The notes beneath the pieces are model-generated. The model saw only the letters and a list, made by a program, of their open reading frames with translations. It was not told the origin of the DNA and did not search any database. A DNA stretch of 64,000 bases from Desulfovibrio sp. DV (GTDB lineage Bacteria; Desulfobacterota; Desulfovibrionia; Desulfovibrionales; Desulfovibrionaceae): NCBI RefSeq assembly GCF_001936595.1, contig NZ_MLBG01000008.1, positions 18,073-82,072 of the forward strand, in the 5' to 3' direction. A program made the translations under genes and the position numbers. Of the stretch, positions 8,599-18,217 are shown in pieces; positions within the stretch are counted from its first letter, which is position 1; each line of letters begins with the position of its first letter.

Positions 8599-10212
8599 TC
8601 AGAGGGGCATAAGGTTCAGGTCTTTCATGCCCATTGCCACATAAATATCGGCCAGGGCGCTTTGATAGTCGGTCAGGGCCTGTGTCAGGTTGAATTCAGC
8701 TGAACTCACCCGGGCCTGGGCGTCGAGCACGTCAGTACTGGTACCCACCTGGGCTTGGTAGCGGGCCACAGCCATACGGTAGCCCTCCATGGAAGCTTCC
8801 AGGGCCGTGCGGGCGACCGAGATGCGTTTGGCCGCGTCCTGAATGTTGAGATAGAAATTCTTGACCTGATAGCCGACGTCGAGGCGCAACTTGGCTAGAT
8901 CGGCCTGGAGCTTCTTCACGTTGTCTCGCGCGGCCTGAATGCCGAAAAATGTTGACCCCCAGTCCCAGGCCTGAAGTGTGGCCGAAACCCCTATGGTGGT
9001 GGTGTCGGGAGTGGTAGCCCCCGACATGTCTTTGAGCGACAGGTTGGGGGTGTTGCCCTGCTTTGTGTAGGTGGCCTGGGTCTGGACTTGCGGATACAGG
9101 GGGCTGGCCGCAATCTTGACATCGCGTTCAGCCATCTGCACGGATTTGACGCCCATGTAGAGGTCAGGGCGCTGCTTGTAGGCCGTGTCCAGACATGCCT
9201 CGATGCTCAAGGGAAAAGGTAGGTAAGCGAGCTCGCCTACATAATTCGTCTGCTGGTTGAGCGGCAGGTTAAGGAGGGAGTTGAGCTGGGCGGTCTGGAC
9301 CAGCACGTTGTTTTGAGCTTTGAGCAGGTCCTGTTCAGCCTGAGCCAAATCGGATTCGGCTTGCAACACATCGAGTCGCGGCTTGAGGCCGACATCGTAA
9401 TAAGCCTGAGCCACCTTGTACTGAGATTCGAGGCGGGCCACCGAAGCCATATTGCTCTGCACGTTGGATCGAGCTTGGAGCAGGGCCAAGAAGGCCTGTT
9501 GCACGGCCTTAACCAAGGTCAACTCGCTGTACTTTACGTTGGCCTCAGCCTGTTCCTTGGCCAGTTCGGCCTTCTGGTAACTGGAGAGGAGTTTGAAGCC
9601 GGTGAAAAGTGGCTGGGTGATCTCCATTTGGAGCTGGTAGGAATTCTGCCAGTGTCCAATTTTGGGGGTGGTTGCCTTGGTGGTTGAGAGGTTGGAACCG
9701 GTCATGGAATTGATGACTTGCACCGAAGGATCGGTGATACTGCCTGTCTTGTATGTCTGGGTATCGACGCGCTTGTAACTGTAGCTGACTGTGCCAACCG
9801 GGCCGAAGTTGGCGAGAGACTGGCGACGGGACTGCTCAGAACCGGCGTAAAGGGCACGAGCAGACTGCATCTGCGGATTGGCATCAAGACTACGCTGTAC
9901 GCTTTTTCCCATATCAAACGCTACGCTATCCACGGATGGCACGAGAGTCTTGCCGGCCTGCACGGAACTAGCGGGAGGAGTGAGCAAACTCTCCTTGACG
10001 AACTCTGGAAGAGGAACATTTTGAACTTTCTCCTCAAGTTCATCTCTGGGTGAATCGGAGGCCTTGGGTAGCGTTGGGTATCTATTCTCTACCCGTTTTT
10101 TGCCCCCAATATCTTTTGCATCCTGAGCCAATGCGTTGGCTTGGGGTAAAATCATGCACACTATGAAAGAAGCGAATAAAATGATTGTCAATCTAGTCTT
10201 GTTTATAATCAT
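8599..10212 (-). CDS. TolC-family outer membrane efflux protein
   Basis: A 537-aa outer membrane channel of the TolC/OEP family. A signal peptide (residues 1-30) is followed by a proline-rich linker and two repeated long-helix coiled-coil halves (about 105-310 and 320-530) with the alternating Q/A/L pattern typical of TolC tunnels. It would form the exit duct for the RND pump encoded upstream on the same strand. It is separated from the pump genes by a phosphatase gene and a small secreted-protein gene, an uncommon layout. Length is typical. Confidence 0.9.
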   Translation of the reverse strand: MIINKTRLTIILFASFIVCMILPQANALAQDAKDIGGKKRVENRYPTLPKASDSPRDELEEKVQNVPLPEFVKESLLTPPASSVQAGKTLVPSVDSVAFDMGKSVQRSLDANPQMQSARALYAGSEQSRRQSLANFGPVGTVSYSYKRVDTQTYKTGSITDPSVQVINSMTGSNLSTTKATTPKIGHWQNSYQLQMEITQPLFTGFKLLSSYQKAELAKEQAEANVKYSELTLVKAVQQAFLALLQARSNVQSNMASVARLESQYKVAQAYYDVGLKPRLDVLQAESDLAQAEQDLLKAQNNVLVQTAQLNSLLNLPLNQQTNYVGELAYLPFPLSIEACLDTAYKQRPDLYMGVKSVQMAERDVKIAASPLYPQVQTQATYTKQGNTPNLSLKDMSGATTPDTTTIGVSATLQAWDWGSTFFGIQAARDNVKKLQADLAKLRLDVGYQVKNFYLNIQDAAKRISVARTALEASMEGYRMAVARYQAQVGTSTDVLDAQARVSSAEFNLTQALTDYQSALADIYVAMGMKDLNLMPL

Positions 10213-10377
10213 ATCTCGCTCACCTTACCGTAATTGTTTTTTAGATTTGCACAAGGAAAGCACAGACACTTCAATTTAAGGTTAAAATCAATACGACACC
10301 ACAAATAACCTAGCTATACAATTGCGTGCAGCTAACTTGTGAATAGAAAAATCTACATAACCAACAATTCGCCATCG

Positions 10378-10851
10378 CTATGGCGACTCAGCTGCCTTCG
10401 ACATGATTTGGTCGCAAATCTTGTTAGCAAAGTCGCTAGACAAAAACCTTACCTGTTCATTGTATGAACAAGATATATAGTCTAGCAAATTTCCATCTTT
10501 ATCGAAAAATTGCATTTTAAATGGAGCCTTTTTGTTGCTATTGCAGTCAACAAGGACGTCTGTTGTAAAATTATCTATCGGAGCCCTGTAGTCTCTGTTG
10601 CTGTCTCGATCAAATTGGCCGCTATTACGAAGTAACACTTTTGTTGTTAGTCGAACGTAATTGCCAAAACTTTGAATGGACTGATCGTCATAGTAAACAA
10701 CCATGGCGTCATCGAAACTTTTCCAGAGGAAATTCCACTCTAACGCGTCGGCATTTAGCGGCATCAATGCCAGCATTTGAAATACAATTATAGTTAAAAA
10801 TATATTTAAATGGGGCGATTTACATCTTGTCCTAAAAAATTTCACCTGCAT
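10378..10851 (-). CDS. secreted hypothetical protein, surface-adhesin-E-like
   Basis: A 157-aa protein with a signal peptide (hydrophobic stretch IFLTIIVFQMLALMPLNADA). The mature part has the pattern of the small surface-adhesin protein E family: WxF near the start (LEWNFLWKSFDDAMVVYYD), a central tyrosine/valine strand, a conserved cysteine after LVD and a second cysteine in ISCSYNE. Function is unknown; it is probably periplasmic or surface-exposed. It sits between TolC and the phosphatase genes, same strand. The family assignment is tentative. Confidence 0.6.
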   Translation of the reverse strand: MQVKFFRTRCKSPHLNIFLTIIVFQMLALMPLNADALEWNFLWKSFDDAMVVYYDDQSIQSFGNYVRLTTKVLLRNSGQFDRDSNRDYRAPIDNFTTDVLVDCNSNKKAPFKMQFFDKDGNLLDYISCSYNEQVRFLSSDFANKICDQIMSKAAESP

Positions 10852-10968
10852 GCGTTTACCTCGCGGGTATTATTTTACAATATTGGCATGTTAGATTGTC
10901 TTGAAAATTTTAAAACTTAGCTAAGCTAATAAAATACATTTAAAGTCACTTAACATCTAAGTACCCAT

Positions 10969-12963
10969 TCATGGATACAGCCAGCAGAAATTTTTTGCAT
11001 TTTGAACTTGAGTTGCTTTGACGACTATCAATGTAATGTCATCTTCAGATGTATCTGTCCCAACAAATTCGGATTGATTTGCCAGTAGCGCGTCAAGAAT
11101 AGACTGAGATGAAAGCTCAGCATTGGCTTTTATCACATCTTTTGTTCGATCTTTCCCAAACATTTCACCAAATGAATTCCTTGCCTCCCAAAGACCATCA
11201 GAACCAATGAGGAGCACTTGTCCTGGCAACAGCCAACAACGATTCTGCTGCAAAAAAACATAATCCCTTACGACTCCTAAAGGGATTCCTGGACCGATTA
11301 ACTCCGTGAATGTGCTTTGTCCTGGATCGAACAACATTGCCGGGTCATGTCCGGCACGCACCCAGGAAATCATCCCAGCGGCACGGTCAAATTCCATATA
11401 GAAGAGGGTCATGAACCGACCGGTCCCATCCGTGTCCAACGTGAGGAAGCGATTCACCTCGCAAACCACTTCGGCCGGTGTTCCGTTTTGATTCGCTCGC
11501 AGGCGCAAGAAAGCCCGGGCGGTAGCCATAAGGAGGGCCGCGTCCAATCCGTGTCCGGAAACATCCCCAAGAAGCACGCTCAGACAGCCAGGATACCCAT
11601 GGGCATCCTTGATCACATCATAGAAGTCACCGCCCACTTCCTCGCAGAACTTGGTATGGGCGGCGATCTCCAGCCCAGCGAATTGGGGCAAACTCTCGGG
11701 AAGGAGGTTCTTCTGAAGTTCTTCGGCCAAAGCAATCGCCTCGATCAGACGAGCGTGATCCCGCAGACGAGGAACCATGTTGTTGAAAGCGTGTCCGAGG
11801 GAAGCCAGTTCATCTTTGCCGTGCGGCTCGACTTTAGTTTCCAGATCGCCTTGCGCTATGCGCTCCGTGGCGAGGGCTAAATCTCGTATGGGACGAGTGA
11901 CCCGCCCGGCCACCCACAAGGCCATAGTTGCAATAATAGCCATAGCCGCCAACACGAAACGAAGAGATGTGTCAGCTTGTTGGGCCACGCGCGCCTCCAG
12001 GCGCTGTCGAGCCAGATTTGCTGTCTGCATCATATGGTCAACGGGTGCGACGATAACGAGGGCAGCCCCCCACTGGTCGGTCGGGGCGTAAGCCCAGAGT
12101 GCATCGCGGCCTTCATAGAAAGCTTGGCGGTAATTGCTCTTGCGCGAACGAAGGTCCTCTAACATTGCTCGGCCAAGCTGGGGATCGTCAGCATTGAGTC
12201 GAAGTTGGCCGGAAGGACAGCACCATGCGAATTTCGTGTTTTCAGGTGAGACTTCAGCAGAGGTAGCCTCGTATTGAGCGATAAGAGGGAGTCCTTGAGA
12301 GGTCCCCTCAGACGCATCAGTAGACACCAGAAAAGCCTTGATCTCCGGGGTGAGGCCTTGCGCTCGAAATGAATCCGCAAGCAGTCGGGAAAATGGAGCC
12401 ATGATGGCCGTCACTCCCACGGTTCGACCACTGGCGTCCCGCAGTGGCATGGATACCGTGATGGTGACTTGGTGGGTAGATGGTTCAACGGAAGGAATAG
12501 TCCACACGAGCTTCCCAGAGCGCAGGGCATCCCGGTACCATTTGGCGTGGCGAGGATCGAACTGAGGTGGTAATGGATATCCCTCTGGATAGACCTGCAT
12601 CCGCCCGTCCTCCAACGCGGTTACCTGCCAGCTTGTCAGCTCATGCACTGCTTCGGAAACTGTCAGACTGACGCTGTCCGTTGCATCCGGCCGACCTCCA
12701 TTCTCGATGAATTGCGCGGCACGGTCGGCTTGGCTTGCAAGGGCCAGCGTCAGGAGACGTGCCCCCTGGTCGAGGAGTCGGGCTTGGTCTTCCACGGTGG
12801 TCAGCAGTTGATTTTTGGCATTTTCAAGGAGGGCCTCACGGGTGAGATTCCCCATCTCAACGCCGAGCTGTTCCAGGGCTCCCCCTCGGAGTGTGCGCAG
12901 AATACCCAAAGGAAGCAGTGAGAGGGCCAGTAGGAGCACCAATAATTTAAAACGAATACTCAT
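10969..12963 (-). CDS. membrane PP2C/SpoIIE-type phosphatase with Cache sensor and HAMP
   Basis: A 664-aa sensor phosphatase. Order: membrane helix (about 5-22), long periplasmic Cache-like sensor (about 35-330), second helix (about 345-365, ending RVTRPI), HAMP linker, then a SpoIIE/PP2C catalytic domain (EEVGGDFYDVI near 465, LGDVSGHGLDAALLMA, RFMTLFYMEFD, and a terminal SEDDITLIVVKA). Metal-binding aspartates are present. Such proteins usually dephosphorylate an anti-anti-sigma factor. The ATG at 12963 overlaps the stop of the MFP gene as ATGA, so translation should be coupled to the pump; a longer frame to 13071 lacks a better start. Confidence 0.85.
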   Translation of the reverse strand: MSIRFKLLVLLLALSLLPLGILRTLRGGALEQLGVEMGNLTREALLENAKNQLLTTVEDQARLLDQGARLLTLALASQADRAAQFIENGGRPDATDSVSLTVSEAVHELTSWQVTALEDGRMQVYPEGYPLPPQFDPRHAKWYRDALRSGKLVWTIPSVEPSTHQVTITVSMPLRDASGRTVGVTAIMAPFSRLLADSFRAQGLTPEIKAFLVSTDASEGTSQGLPLIAQYEATSAEVSPENTKFAWCCPSGQLRLNADDPQLGRAMLEDLRSRKSNYRQAFYEGRDALWAYAPTDQWGAALVIVAPVDHMMQTANLARQRLEARVAQQADTSLRFVLAAMAIIATMALWVAGRVTRPIRDLALATERIAQGDLETKVEPHGKDELASLGHAFNNMVPRLRDHARLIEAIALAEELQKNLLPESLPQFAGLEIAAHTKFCEEVGGDFYDVIKDAHGYPGCLSVLLGDVSGHGLDAALLMATARAFLRLRANQNGTPAEVVCEVNRFLTLDTDGTGRFMTLFYMEFDRAAGMISWVRAGHDPAMLFDPGQSTFTELIGPGIPLGVVRDYVFLQQNRCWLLPGQVLLIGSDGLWEARNSFGEMFGKDRTKDVIKANAELSSQSILDALLANQSEFVGTDTSEDDITLIVVKATQVQNAKNFCWLYP

Positions 12964-14315
12964 ACAGCACCCTGCGAACCGCTCATAAGAATCGCACATA
13001 ATCCTATGGGCAGGACGGAGCCCAGTTCGGTAGTGAATTCCTTGCTCACAATGACATACCGAAATACCCAAGTTTCTATCGGTTTTTTCCCAAATACTAT
13101 GTCAAAATTATTGTTTTTGGGATCGGTAGAAGGCACACTTACGGATACTGTGGACCCATTTTCAAACGATTCGGATGGGTTTACAATAATCCTATCCTTC
13201 AGTTCCACACCCGTGATTACTTCAATCATTTGCCCGAAGTCGCGTCCAAGCTTTACCGGCCGAACCTCGACCTGACCATCTTCCTTCACAACGCAAACCC
13301 TCGGCCCTTCTGCGCCGAACAGCACAGTGTTCCCAGGCAGGGTCAGGGCCGCCTCCGCTTTGGTCTCGGTGAAACGTGCCTGGGCATAGCTGCCGGCCAG
13401 AATTTCTTGTTTCGGATTGTCAACTTCGAGTTCGACCAGGAGGGTTCTTGAGTCAGACGCCATCACTCCTGCAGTGCGGACGACCTTGGCCGGGAACACC
13501 CGACCCGGCCGTTCCTGGACAGTAATTTCTGCATCCTGCCCAGTTCGGAAACCAAGGGCCATGCCCTGAGGAGCTTGCACAAACACCCGGAGCTTGCGCG
13601 TCTGCGCCAGATGAAAGAGTTCCTTGCCCCCGGCCGCCACGATGAGATCGCCCGAATCGATATTGCGGGCTGTAATTGTCCCGGCAAAAGGAGCCGTCAG
13701 GCGATTGAACGACAGCAGCTCTTCCAGTCTGCGCACCTCCGCACGGGCAGATTCAACGGCGGCGGCCTTGAGGTTGAAGTCTGCCTGCTTGTCCGCGTTC
13801 TCCTGAACGCTAACGCTTCCTGACTTCACAAGGAGCGCCCAGCGATCGGAGTACTGCTTGGCGGTCCCGAGAGCCGCTTGCGCCTGGACCAACTGGCCTT
13901 GAGCGCGCGCGTACTCCTGGCGAAGTTCGGGCGTATCAATCTCAGCCAAGAGCTGACCCGCGACAACATTGTCGCCGATATCGACGAACCGGTGCTTGAG
14001 GTAGCCATTGAGGCGCGAAAAAATCGGTGTTTCGACCCAGGCCTTGATTTCAGCGGGAAGCGGCATGCCGGATACTGCCGGGCTCGGTTTGGGGGAGACC
14101 ACGGCCACGCTCGGGACAGAAAGAAGCTGCGTTGTGGTGGCCAGCGCCGTTTTTTGCTGGGAGCGCACGAGAAGCCCGGCAACCGCCCCCAGAACTAACA
14201 GCAACAACACAAGAACAGTGGGCAGAAGCGAGAACTTTCGTGGAGCTGTCCCAGGCATCTTTTTCGGCTCGAAAGTCGTCGCTACTTGGCTTGAATCATT
14301 TGAATTTGAGTGCAT
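12960..14315 (-). CDS. RND efflux periplasmic adaptor (membrane fusion protein)
   Basis: A 451-aa HlyD/AcrA-type adaptor. An N-terminal anchor helix (LLPTVLVLLLLVLGAVAGLLV), a lipoyl-like half (LNGYLKHRFVDIGDNVVAGQLLAEIDTPE), a coiled-coil hairpin and the returning lipoyl half (NRLTAPFAGTITARNID) lead to beta-barrel domains. It should link the inner-membrane RND pump to the TolC-family channel. It starts 8 bp after the permease stop. Oddity: about 45 residues beyond the usual end, with a weakly hydrophobic tail, overlap the phosphatase start by 4 nt. Confidence 0.88.
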   Translation of the reverse strand: MHSNSNDSSQVATTFEPKKMPGTAPRKFSLLPTVLVLLLLVLGAVAGLLVRSQQKTALATTTQLLSVPSVAVVSPKPSPAVSGMPLPAEIKAWVETPIFSRLNGYLKHRFVDIGDNVVAGQLLAEIDTPELRQEYARAQGQLVQAQAALGTAKQYSDRWALLVKSGSVSVQENADKQADFNLKAAAVESARAEVRRLEELLSFNRLTAPFAGTITARNIDSGDLIVAAGGKELFHLAQTRKLRVFVQAPQGMALGFRTGQDAEITVQERPGRVFPAKVVRTAGVMASDSRTLLVELEVDNPKQEILAGSYAQARFTETKAEAALTLPGNTVLFGAEGPRVCVVKEDGQVEVRPVKLGRDFGQMIEVITGVELKDRIIVNPSESFENGSTVSVSVPSTDPKNNNFDIVFGKKPIETWVFRYVIVSKEFTTELGSVLPIGLCAILMSGSQGAV

Positions 14316-14323
14316 GGCAACAC

Positions 14324-17300
14324 CTATGAAGGTTGTGTTTCAGTTGAACCGGACTCGTCAAGCAGTGTGGCCGCCGGGACACGCCTGTGGAGCAGGCTAA
14401 AAACCACGGGAACGAAAACCAGGGTCGCCACGGTGGCGAAGACAAGGCCGCCGATGACCGCGCGGCCGAGGGGGGCATTTTGCTCGCCGCCTTCACCGAG
14501 GGCGAAGGACATAGGGAGCATGCCGATGATCATGGCCAGCGCAGTCATAAGCACCGGACGCAGACGGCCCACCCCGGCTTCCCAGGCGGCAGTCAGCGGG
14601 TCCACGCCCTGGCTGATGGCGTTTCGCGCGAAGCTCACGACAAGAATAGCGTTTGCCGTGGCAACGCCCAGGCTCATGATTGCCCCCATCAGGGCCGGCA
14701 CGCTGAGTGTGGTGAAGGTCAGGTAGAGTCCCCACACCACACCAGCTAGAGCGGCGGGCAGCGCGCAAATAATGATGAACGGATCGAGCCAGCTCTGGAA
14801 ATTGACCACCAGCAGCAAATAGATAAGGACCACCGCCAGCACCAACCCGAGGCCAAGCCCGGTGAAGCTGGAGTGCATCGTGTCCGCCTGCCCCCGGAGC
14901 ATGATGGAGCTTCCTTTCGGAAGTTCCTTTTTGGCCTGTTCGATGATGGGGGTGATGTCTTGCAGCACCCCGCCCAGATCGCGGCCACTCACCCCTCCAA
15001 AGACGTCGATGACTGGCATCACGTTGTAGTGAGAGAAGATGGGGGAACCGTTGGCGCGTTTAAGGGATGCGACATTGGCGAGGAGTTGAGCGCCTCCAGT
15101 GTCCGGCTGTCCGGCACTCACAGGAATCGCATTGAGCGCGGCGAGCGAATCCATCGGATGCTCTGGAACCCTCATATTCACGAGATATTGAATGCCGTTC
15201 TTCGGGTTAAGCCAGTAGTTGGGCTGCACCTGGCTGCTGCCGCTTAAGCTCAGGAGCACCGAGTTGGCTACGTCACGCTCGGAGAGGCCGATCTGGGATG
15301 CCTTGGTGCGGTCCACCGCAAAGTGGAGTTCGGGCAGATCGGTCGGTTGTTGTACGCGAACGTCGACAACGCCTGATACCTTCCGGATTTTTTCAACAAT
15401 CTTGGCCGCGATAGCTTGGCTCTTGTCACGTTCCCGCCCCACTATCTGGATGTCAAAGGGAGCCGGCAGCCCAAAGTTGATCGTCTGATTGACGATGTCG
15501 GCAGGCAGGAAATAAAAGATCACTCCTGGGAAATCGTGATTAAGCCTGATGCGCAGACGCTGCATATAGTCATCTGTAGGCTGGTGCCCATGGTTGAGAG
15601 AGACGAGAATATCGGCATCTCCGGTTCCCGTGAGGCCGTTATCGATGTACGTGAGTGGGATTCCGCCGGAGGGGAAGCCAATGTTGTCGAGTACCCCGGT
15701 GAGTTCTTCGGCCGGGATGACCTCTCGGATCACGGTCTCAATGCGGTCCACGAGCCGGGTTGTTTCTTCGATGCGCGTTCCGCTATGGGCACGAACGTGC
15801 AGCCTGAATTGACCTGCATCAACGGTGGGGAAGAAATCTTGTCCAAGCTGCGGAATGAGGAAGGCTGTGCCGGCGCAAAATACAAGAAACAAGGTTACAA
15901 CCAGAGCGCGGTGCGACAGGATCGTGCCCAGGAACAGGCGATAACTTTCTCGAAATCGAGCGAAAGCGTTCTCAAAGCTGCCTTGCAGAAGAACAAAGGG
16001 GCGCAACCACAGAGAAGCCGTTCCCGGGTCGGCGGCATGGCCGCTATAGGAAATGTTGCGATAGAACCACATGACAAGTGTCGGGATAAGCGTTCGTGAG
16101 AGCACATAGCTGGCCAGCATCGCAAAAACGACCGCTTCAGCCAGGGGCACGAAGAGATAGCGAGCGACCCCGGTGAGAAAAAACATGGGTACGAACACGA
16201 TGCAGATACAAAGCGTCGAGACGAAGGCCGGAAGGGCGATTTCCTGCGCCCCGTCGAGAATGGCCTGGATGTTGGGTTTTCCCAGAGCCATCTGCCGGTG
16301 AACATTCTCGATCTCAACGGTGGCATCATCCACGAGGATGCCGACGGCCAGGGCAAGCCCTCCCAGCGTCATGAGATTAATGGTTTCCCCAAGCGCACTG
16401 AGCAGAGTGAGGGAGCACAGGACCGAAAGCGGAATGGAAAGCGCGATGATGAAGGTGCTTCGCCAGGAGCCGAGAAAGAGGAGAATCATGACGGCTGTCA
16501 GTATCGCGGCGATCAAACCTTCCTTCACCACTCCATCGACAGCAGCACGAACAAAGAGCGATTGGTCGGCGAATTCCTTGGCTTCCAACTCGGGCGGGAG
16601 ACCACTCAATATCGAGGGCATAGCTTTTTTCACGCCATCGACGACCTTGAGGGTCGATGCCGCGCCACTCTTGAGAATAGTGAGCAGCACGCCACGCACG
16701 CCGTCCAGTCGGACAACATTCTGTTGCGGTTGGTAGCCGTCATGCACTTGGGCCACGTCGCCCACACGGATCACCGCACCGTTGACGGTTTTCACCGGCA
16801 GGTCGTTTAAGGCTGCGATCTCCGTCGGATTGGTGTTCAGGGATACGGTGTATTCGGTTTCGCCGATTTTTGCCGTACCGCTGGGAAGAATGAAATTTTG
16901 GGCAGTGAAGGCGTTGACGACATCCTGCGGAGCAAGATTTTTCGCCTCCAGGGCCGCGAGGTCGATGTCCACGGCGACGACTCGTGCCTTGCCGCCCGAC
17001 GGATACGGCACGGAAGCGCCTGGCACGGTCGAAAGCCCCACTTTGATGCGGTTCATGGCCAGGTCCTGAATCTGCTGCTCTGACAACTTATTGCTTGCCA
17101 GGCTGTACTGGAGAATCGGAACCGAGGCGGCGTTGTACTTAATAATAAACGGTGGGTTAATACCCGGAGGGAGCAATCGGAGAACGCTCTGACCGCTGGC
17201 CGTGATTTGGGCAACCGCATCAGAAACGGAGGCCCCGGGCTGGAGAAATACCTTGATGACGCCCGCGCCGTTGTATGATGTCGATTCTATGTGCTCGATA

Positions 17301-17530
17301 TCATTGACCAGAGTGCTGACCATGCGCTCATGGTTGTAGATGATGCGCTGTTCCACTTCTTGGGCATTCAAACCGTTATAGACCCAAACAATACTCACCA
17401 CAGGAATATTAATTTCCGGGAAGATGTCTGTCGGGGTTCGAAGCAACACGAAAGGTGCCATAAGCAAGAGCACAAGCGCAGCGACGACGAATGTATATGG
17501 TCGACTCAATGCAAGTCGAACGATCCACAT
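14324..17530 (-). CDS. RND multidrug/metal efflux permease (HAE1-like)
   Basis: A 1068-aa inner-membrane proton antiporter of the AcrB/HAE superfamily, with twelve predicted helices in two repeats and two large periplasmic loops. The start MWIVRLALSRPYTFVVAALVLL is typical. The proton-relay helix carries the paired aspartates (GILVDDATVEIENV). No heavy-metal (CzcA) DFG signature was noticed, so a hydrophobic or organic substrate is more likely, but the metalloid context leaves this open. First gene of permease-MFP-phosphatase; the tolC gene follows further on. Confidence 0.92.
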   Translation of the reverse strand: MWIVRLALSRPYTFVVAALVLLLMAPFVLLRTPTDIFPEINIPVVSIVWVYNGLNAQEVEQRIIYNHERMVSTLVNDIEHIESTSYNGAGVIKVFLQPGASVSDAVAQITASGQSVLRLLPPGINPPFIIKYNAASVPILQYSLASNKLSEQQIQDLAMNRIKVGLSTVPGASVPYPSGGKARVVAVDIDLAALEAKNLAPQDVVNAFTAQNFILPSGTAKIGETEYTVSLNTNPTEIAALNDLPVKTVNGAVIRVGDVAQVHDGYQPQQNVVRLDGVRGVLLTILKSGAASTLKVVDGVKKAMPSILSGLPPELEAKEFADQSLFVRAAVDGVVKEGLIAAILTAVMILLFLGSWRSTFIIALSIPLSVLCSLTLLSALGETINLMTLGGLALAVGILVDDATVEIENVHRQMALGKPNIQAILDGAQEIALPAFVSTLCICIVFVPMFFLTGVARYLFVPLAEAVVFAMLASYVLSRTLIPTLVMWFYRNISYSGHAADPGTASLWLRPFVLLQGSFENAFARFRESYRLFLGTILSHRALVVTLFLVFCAGTAFLIPQLGQDFFPTVDAGQFRLHVRAHSGTRIEETTRLVDRIETVIREVIPAEELTGVLDNIGFPSGGIPLTYIDNGLTGTGDADILVSLNHGHQPTDDYMQRLRIRLNHDFPGVIFYFLPADIVNQTINFGLPAPFDIQIVGRERDKSQAIAAKIVEKIRKVSGVVDVRVQQPTDLPELHFAVDRTKASQIGLSERDVANSVLLSLSGSSQVQPNYWLNPKNGIQYLVNMRVPEHPMDSLAALNAIPVSAGQPDTGGAQLLANVASLKRANGSPIFSHYNVMPVIDVFGGVSGRDLGGVLQDITPIIEQAKKELPKGSSIMLRGQADTMHSSFTGLGLGLVLAVVLIYLLLVVNFQSWLDPFIIICALPAALAGVVWGLYLTFTTLSVPALMGAIMSLGVATANAILVVSFARNAISQGVDPLTAAWEAGVGRLRPVLMTALAMIIGMLPMSFALGEGGEQNAPLGRAVIGGLVFATVATLVFVPVVFSLLHRRVPAATLLDESGSTETQPS

Positions 17531-17750
17531 AATACATTTCCTTCATGTTGAAATAAATATTAATCATTGGTGCACCATATATCATTTGGCGCATTCATGA
17601 AGAGGACGCAAGCTCTGCGCTGACCCGTACAAGCCTGGCTATTTTCTTGCATTCTATGCTCTCGACGCAAGGGATGCGCCATAGAGCACGAATGAAAAAG
17701 CCCTGACTTGGCTGCGAGAGTACGTGTCAAATCGCCGGGCAGGCGAGAGA

Positions 17751-18179
17751 TCAAATCAGAAAGGATTGTTTGCGAAGCAGGATAGGAATGGGGTCAGGCA
17801 TATCGGGCTGATTATCTATATTAAAATAGAAAACCACGATAGTGCGTGCAATTGGCTTGTGGAAAGGAACAGGCAAAAGCGCGAGCGGGATTCCCGGGAC
17901 TTCTGCTGTTTCAAAGGCTGGAGCATAGGGTTTCTTACATAATTTCGACGAAGCCAAGGGACACTGGTCATTGCCCCCGATGTTTTTTTCCACTTTGGGG
18001 CAACACGAAGCGGGACCGGAAGAGTCTGGCATACCTTTCAAGGCAAGATTTGCGTGAGCTATACTTGCCCGGAGCGGGCCAACGATCCTGGTGACATAGC
18101 ACTCAGGCACTGGAGCAAGTATTCCCATGATAAACACCATGGAAATAAGCGTGCTCACAAATGCGTTACCTTTATGCAT
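17751..18179 (-). CDS. small secreted cysteine-containing protein, uncharacterised
   Basis: A 142-aa frame from ATG 18179, preceded by AAGGAAGGGAC. It has an N-terminal hydrophobic signal (STLISMVFIMGILAPVP), a cysteine-rich middle (SCCPKVEKN, DQCPLASSKLC) and a tail IPILLRKQSFLI. The layout resembles small periplasmic proteins found beside metal efflux systems, but I cannot name a family. It follows the CcdA gene by 38 bp on the same strand and precedes the RND operon. A longer frame to 18638 exists, but its first part is the antisense shadow of ccdA. Confidence 0.6.
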   Translation of the reverse strand: MHKGNAFVSTLISMVFIMGILAPVPECYVTRIVGPLRASIAHANLALKGMPDSSGPASCCPKVEKNIGGNDQCPLASSKLCKKPYAPAFETAEVPGIPLALLPVPFHKPIARTIVVFYFNIDNQPDMPDPIPILLRKQSFLI

Positions 18180-18217
18180 GTCCCTTCCTTGAATCCATGT
18201 CGAAACAGTTGGCAAAC

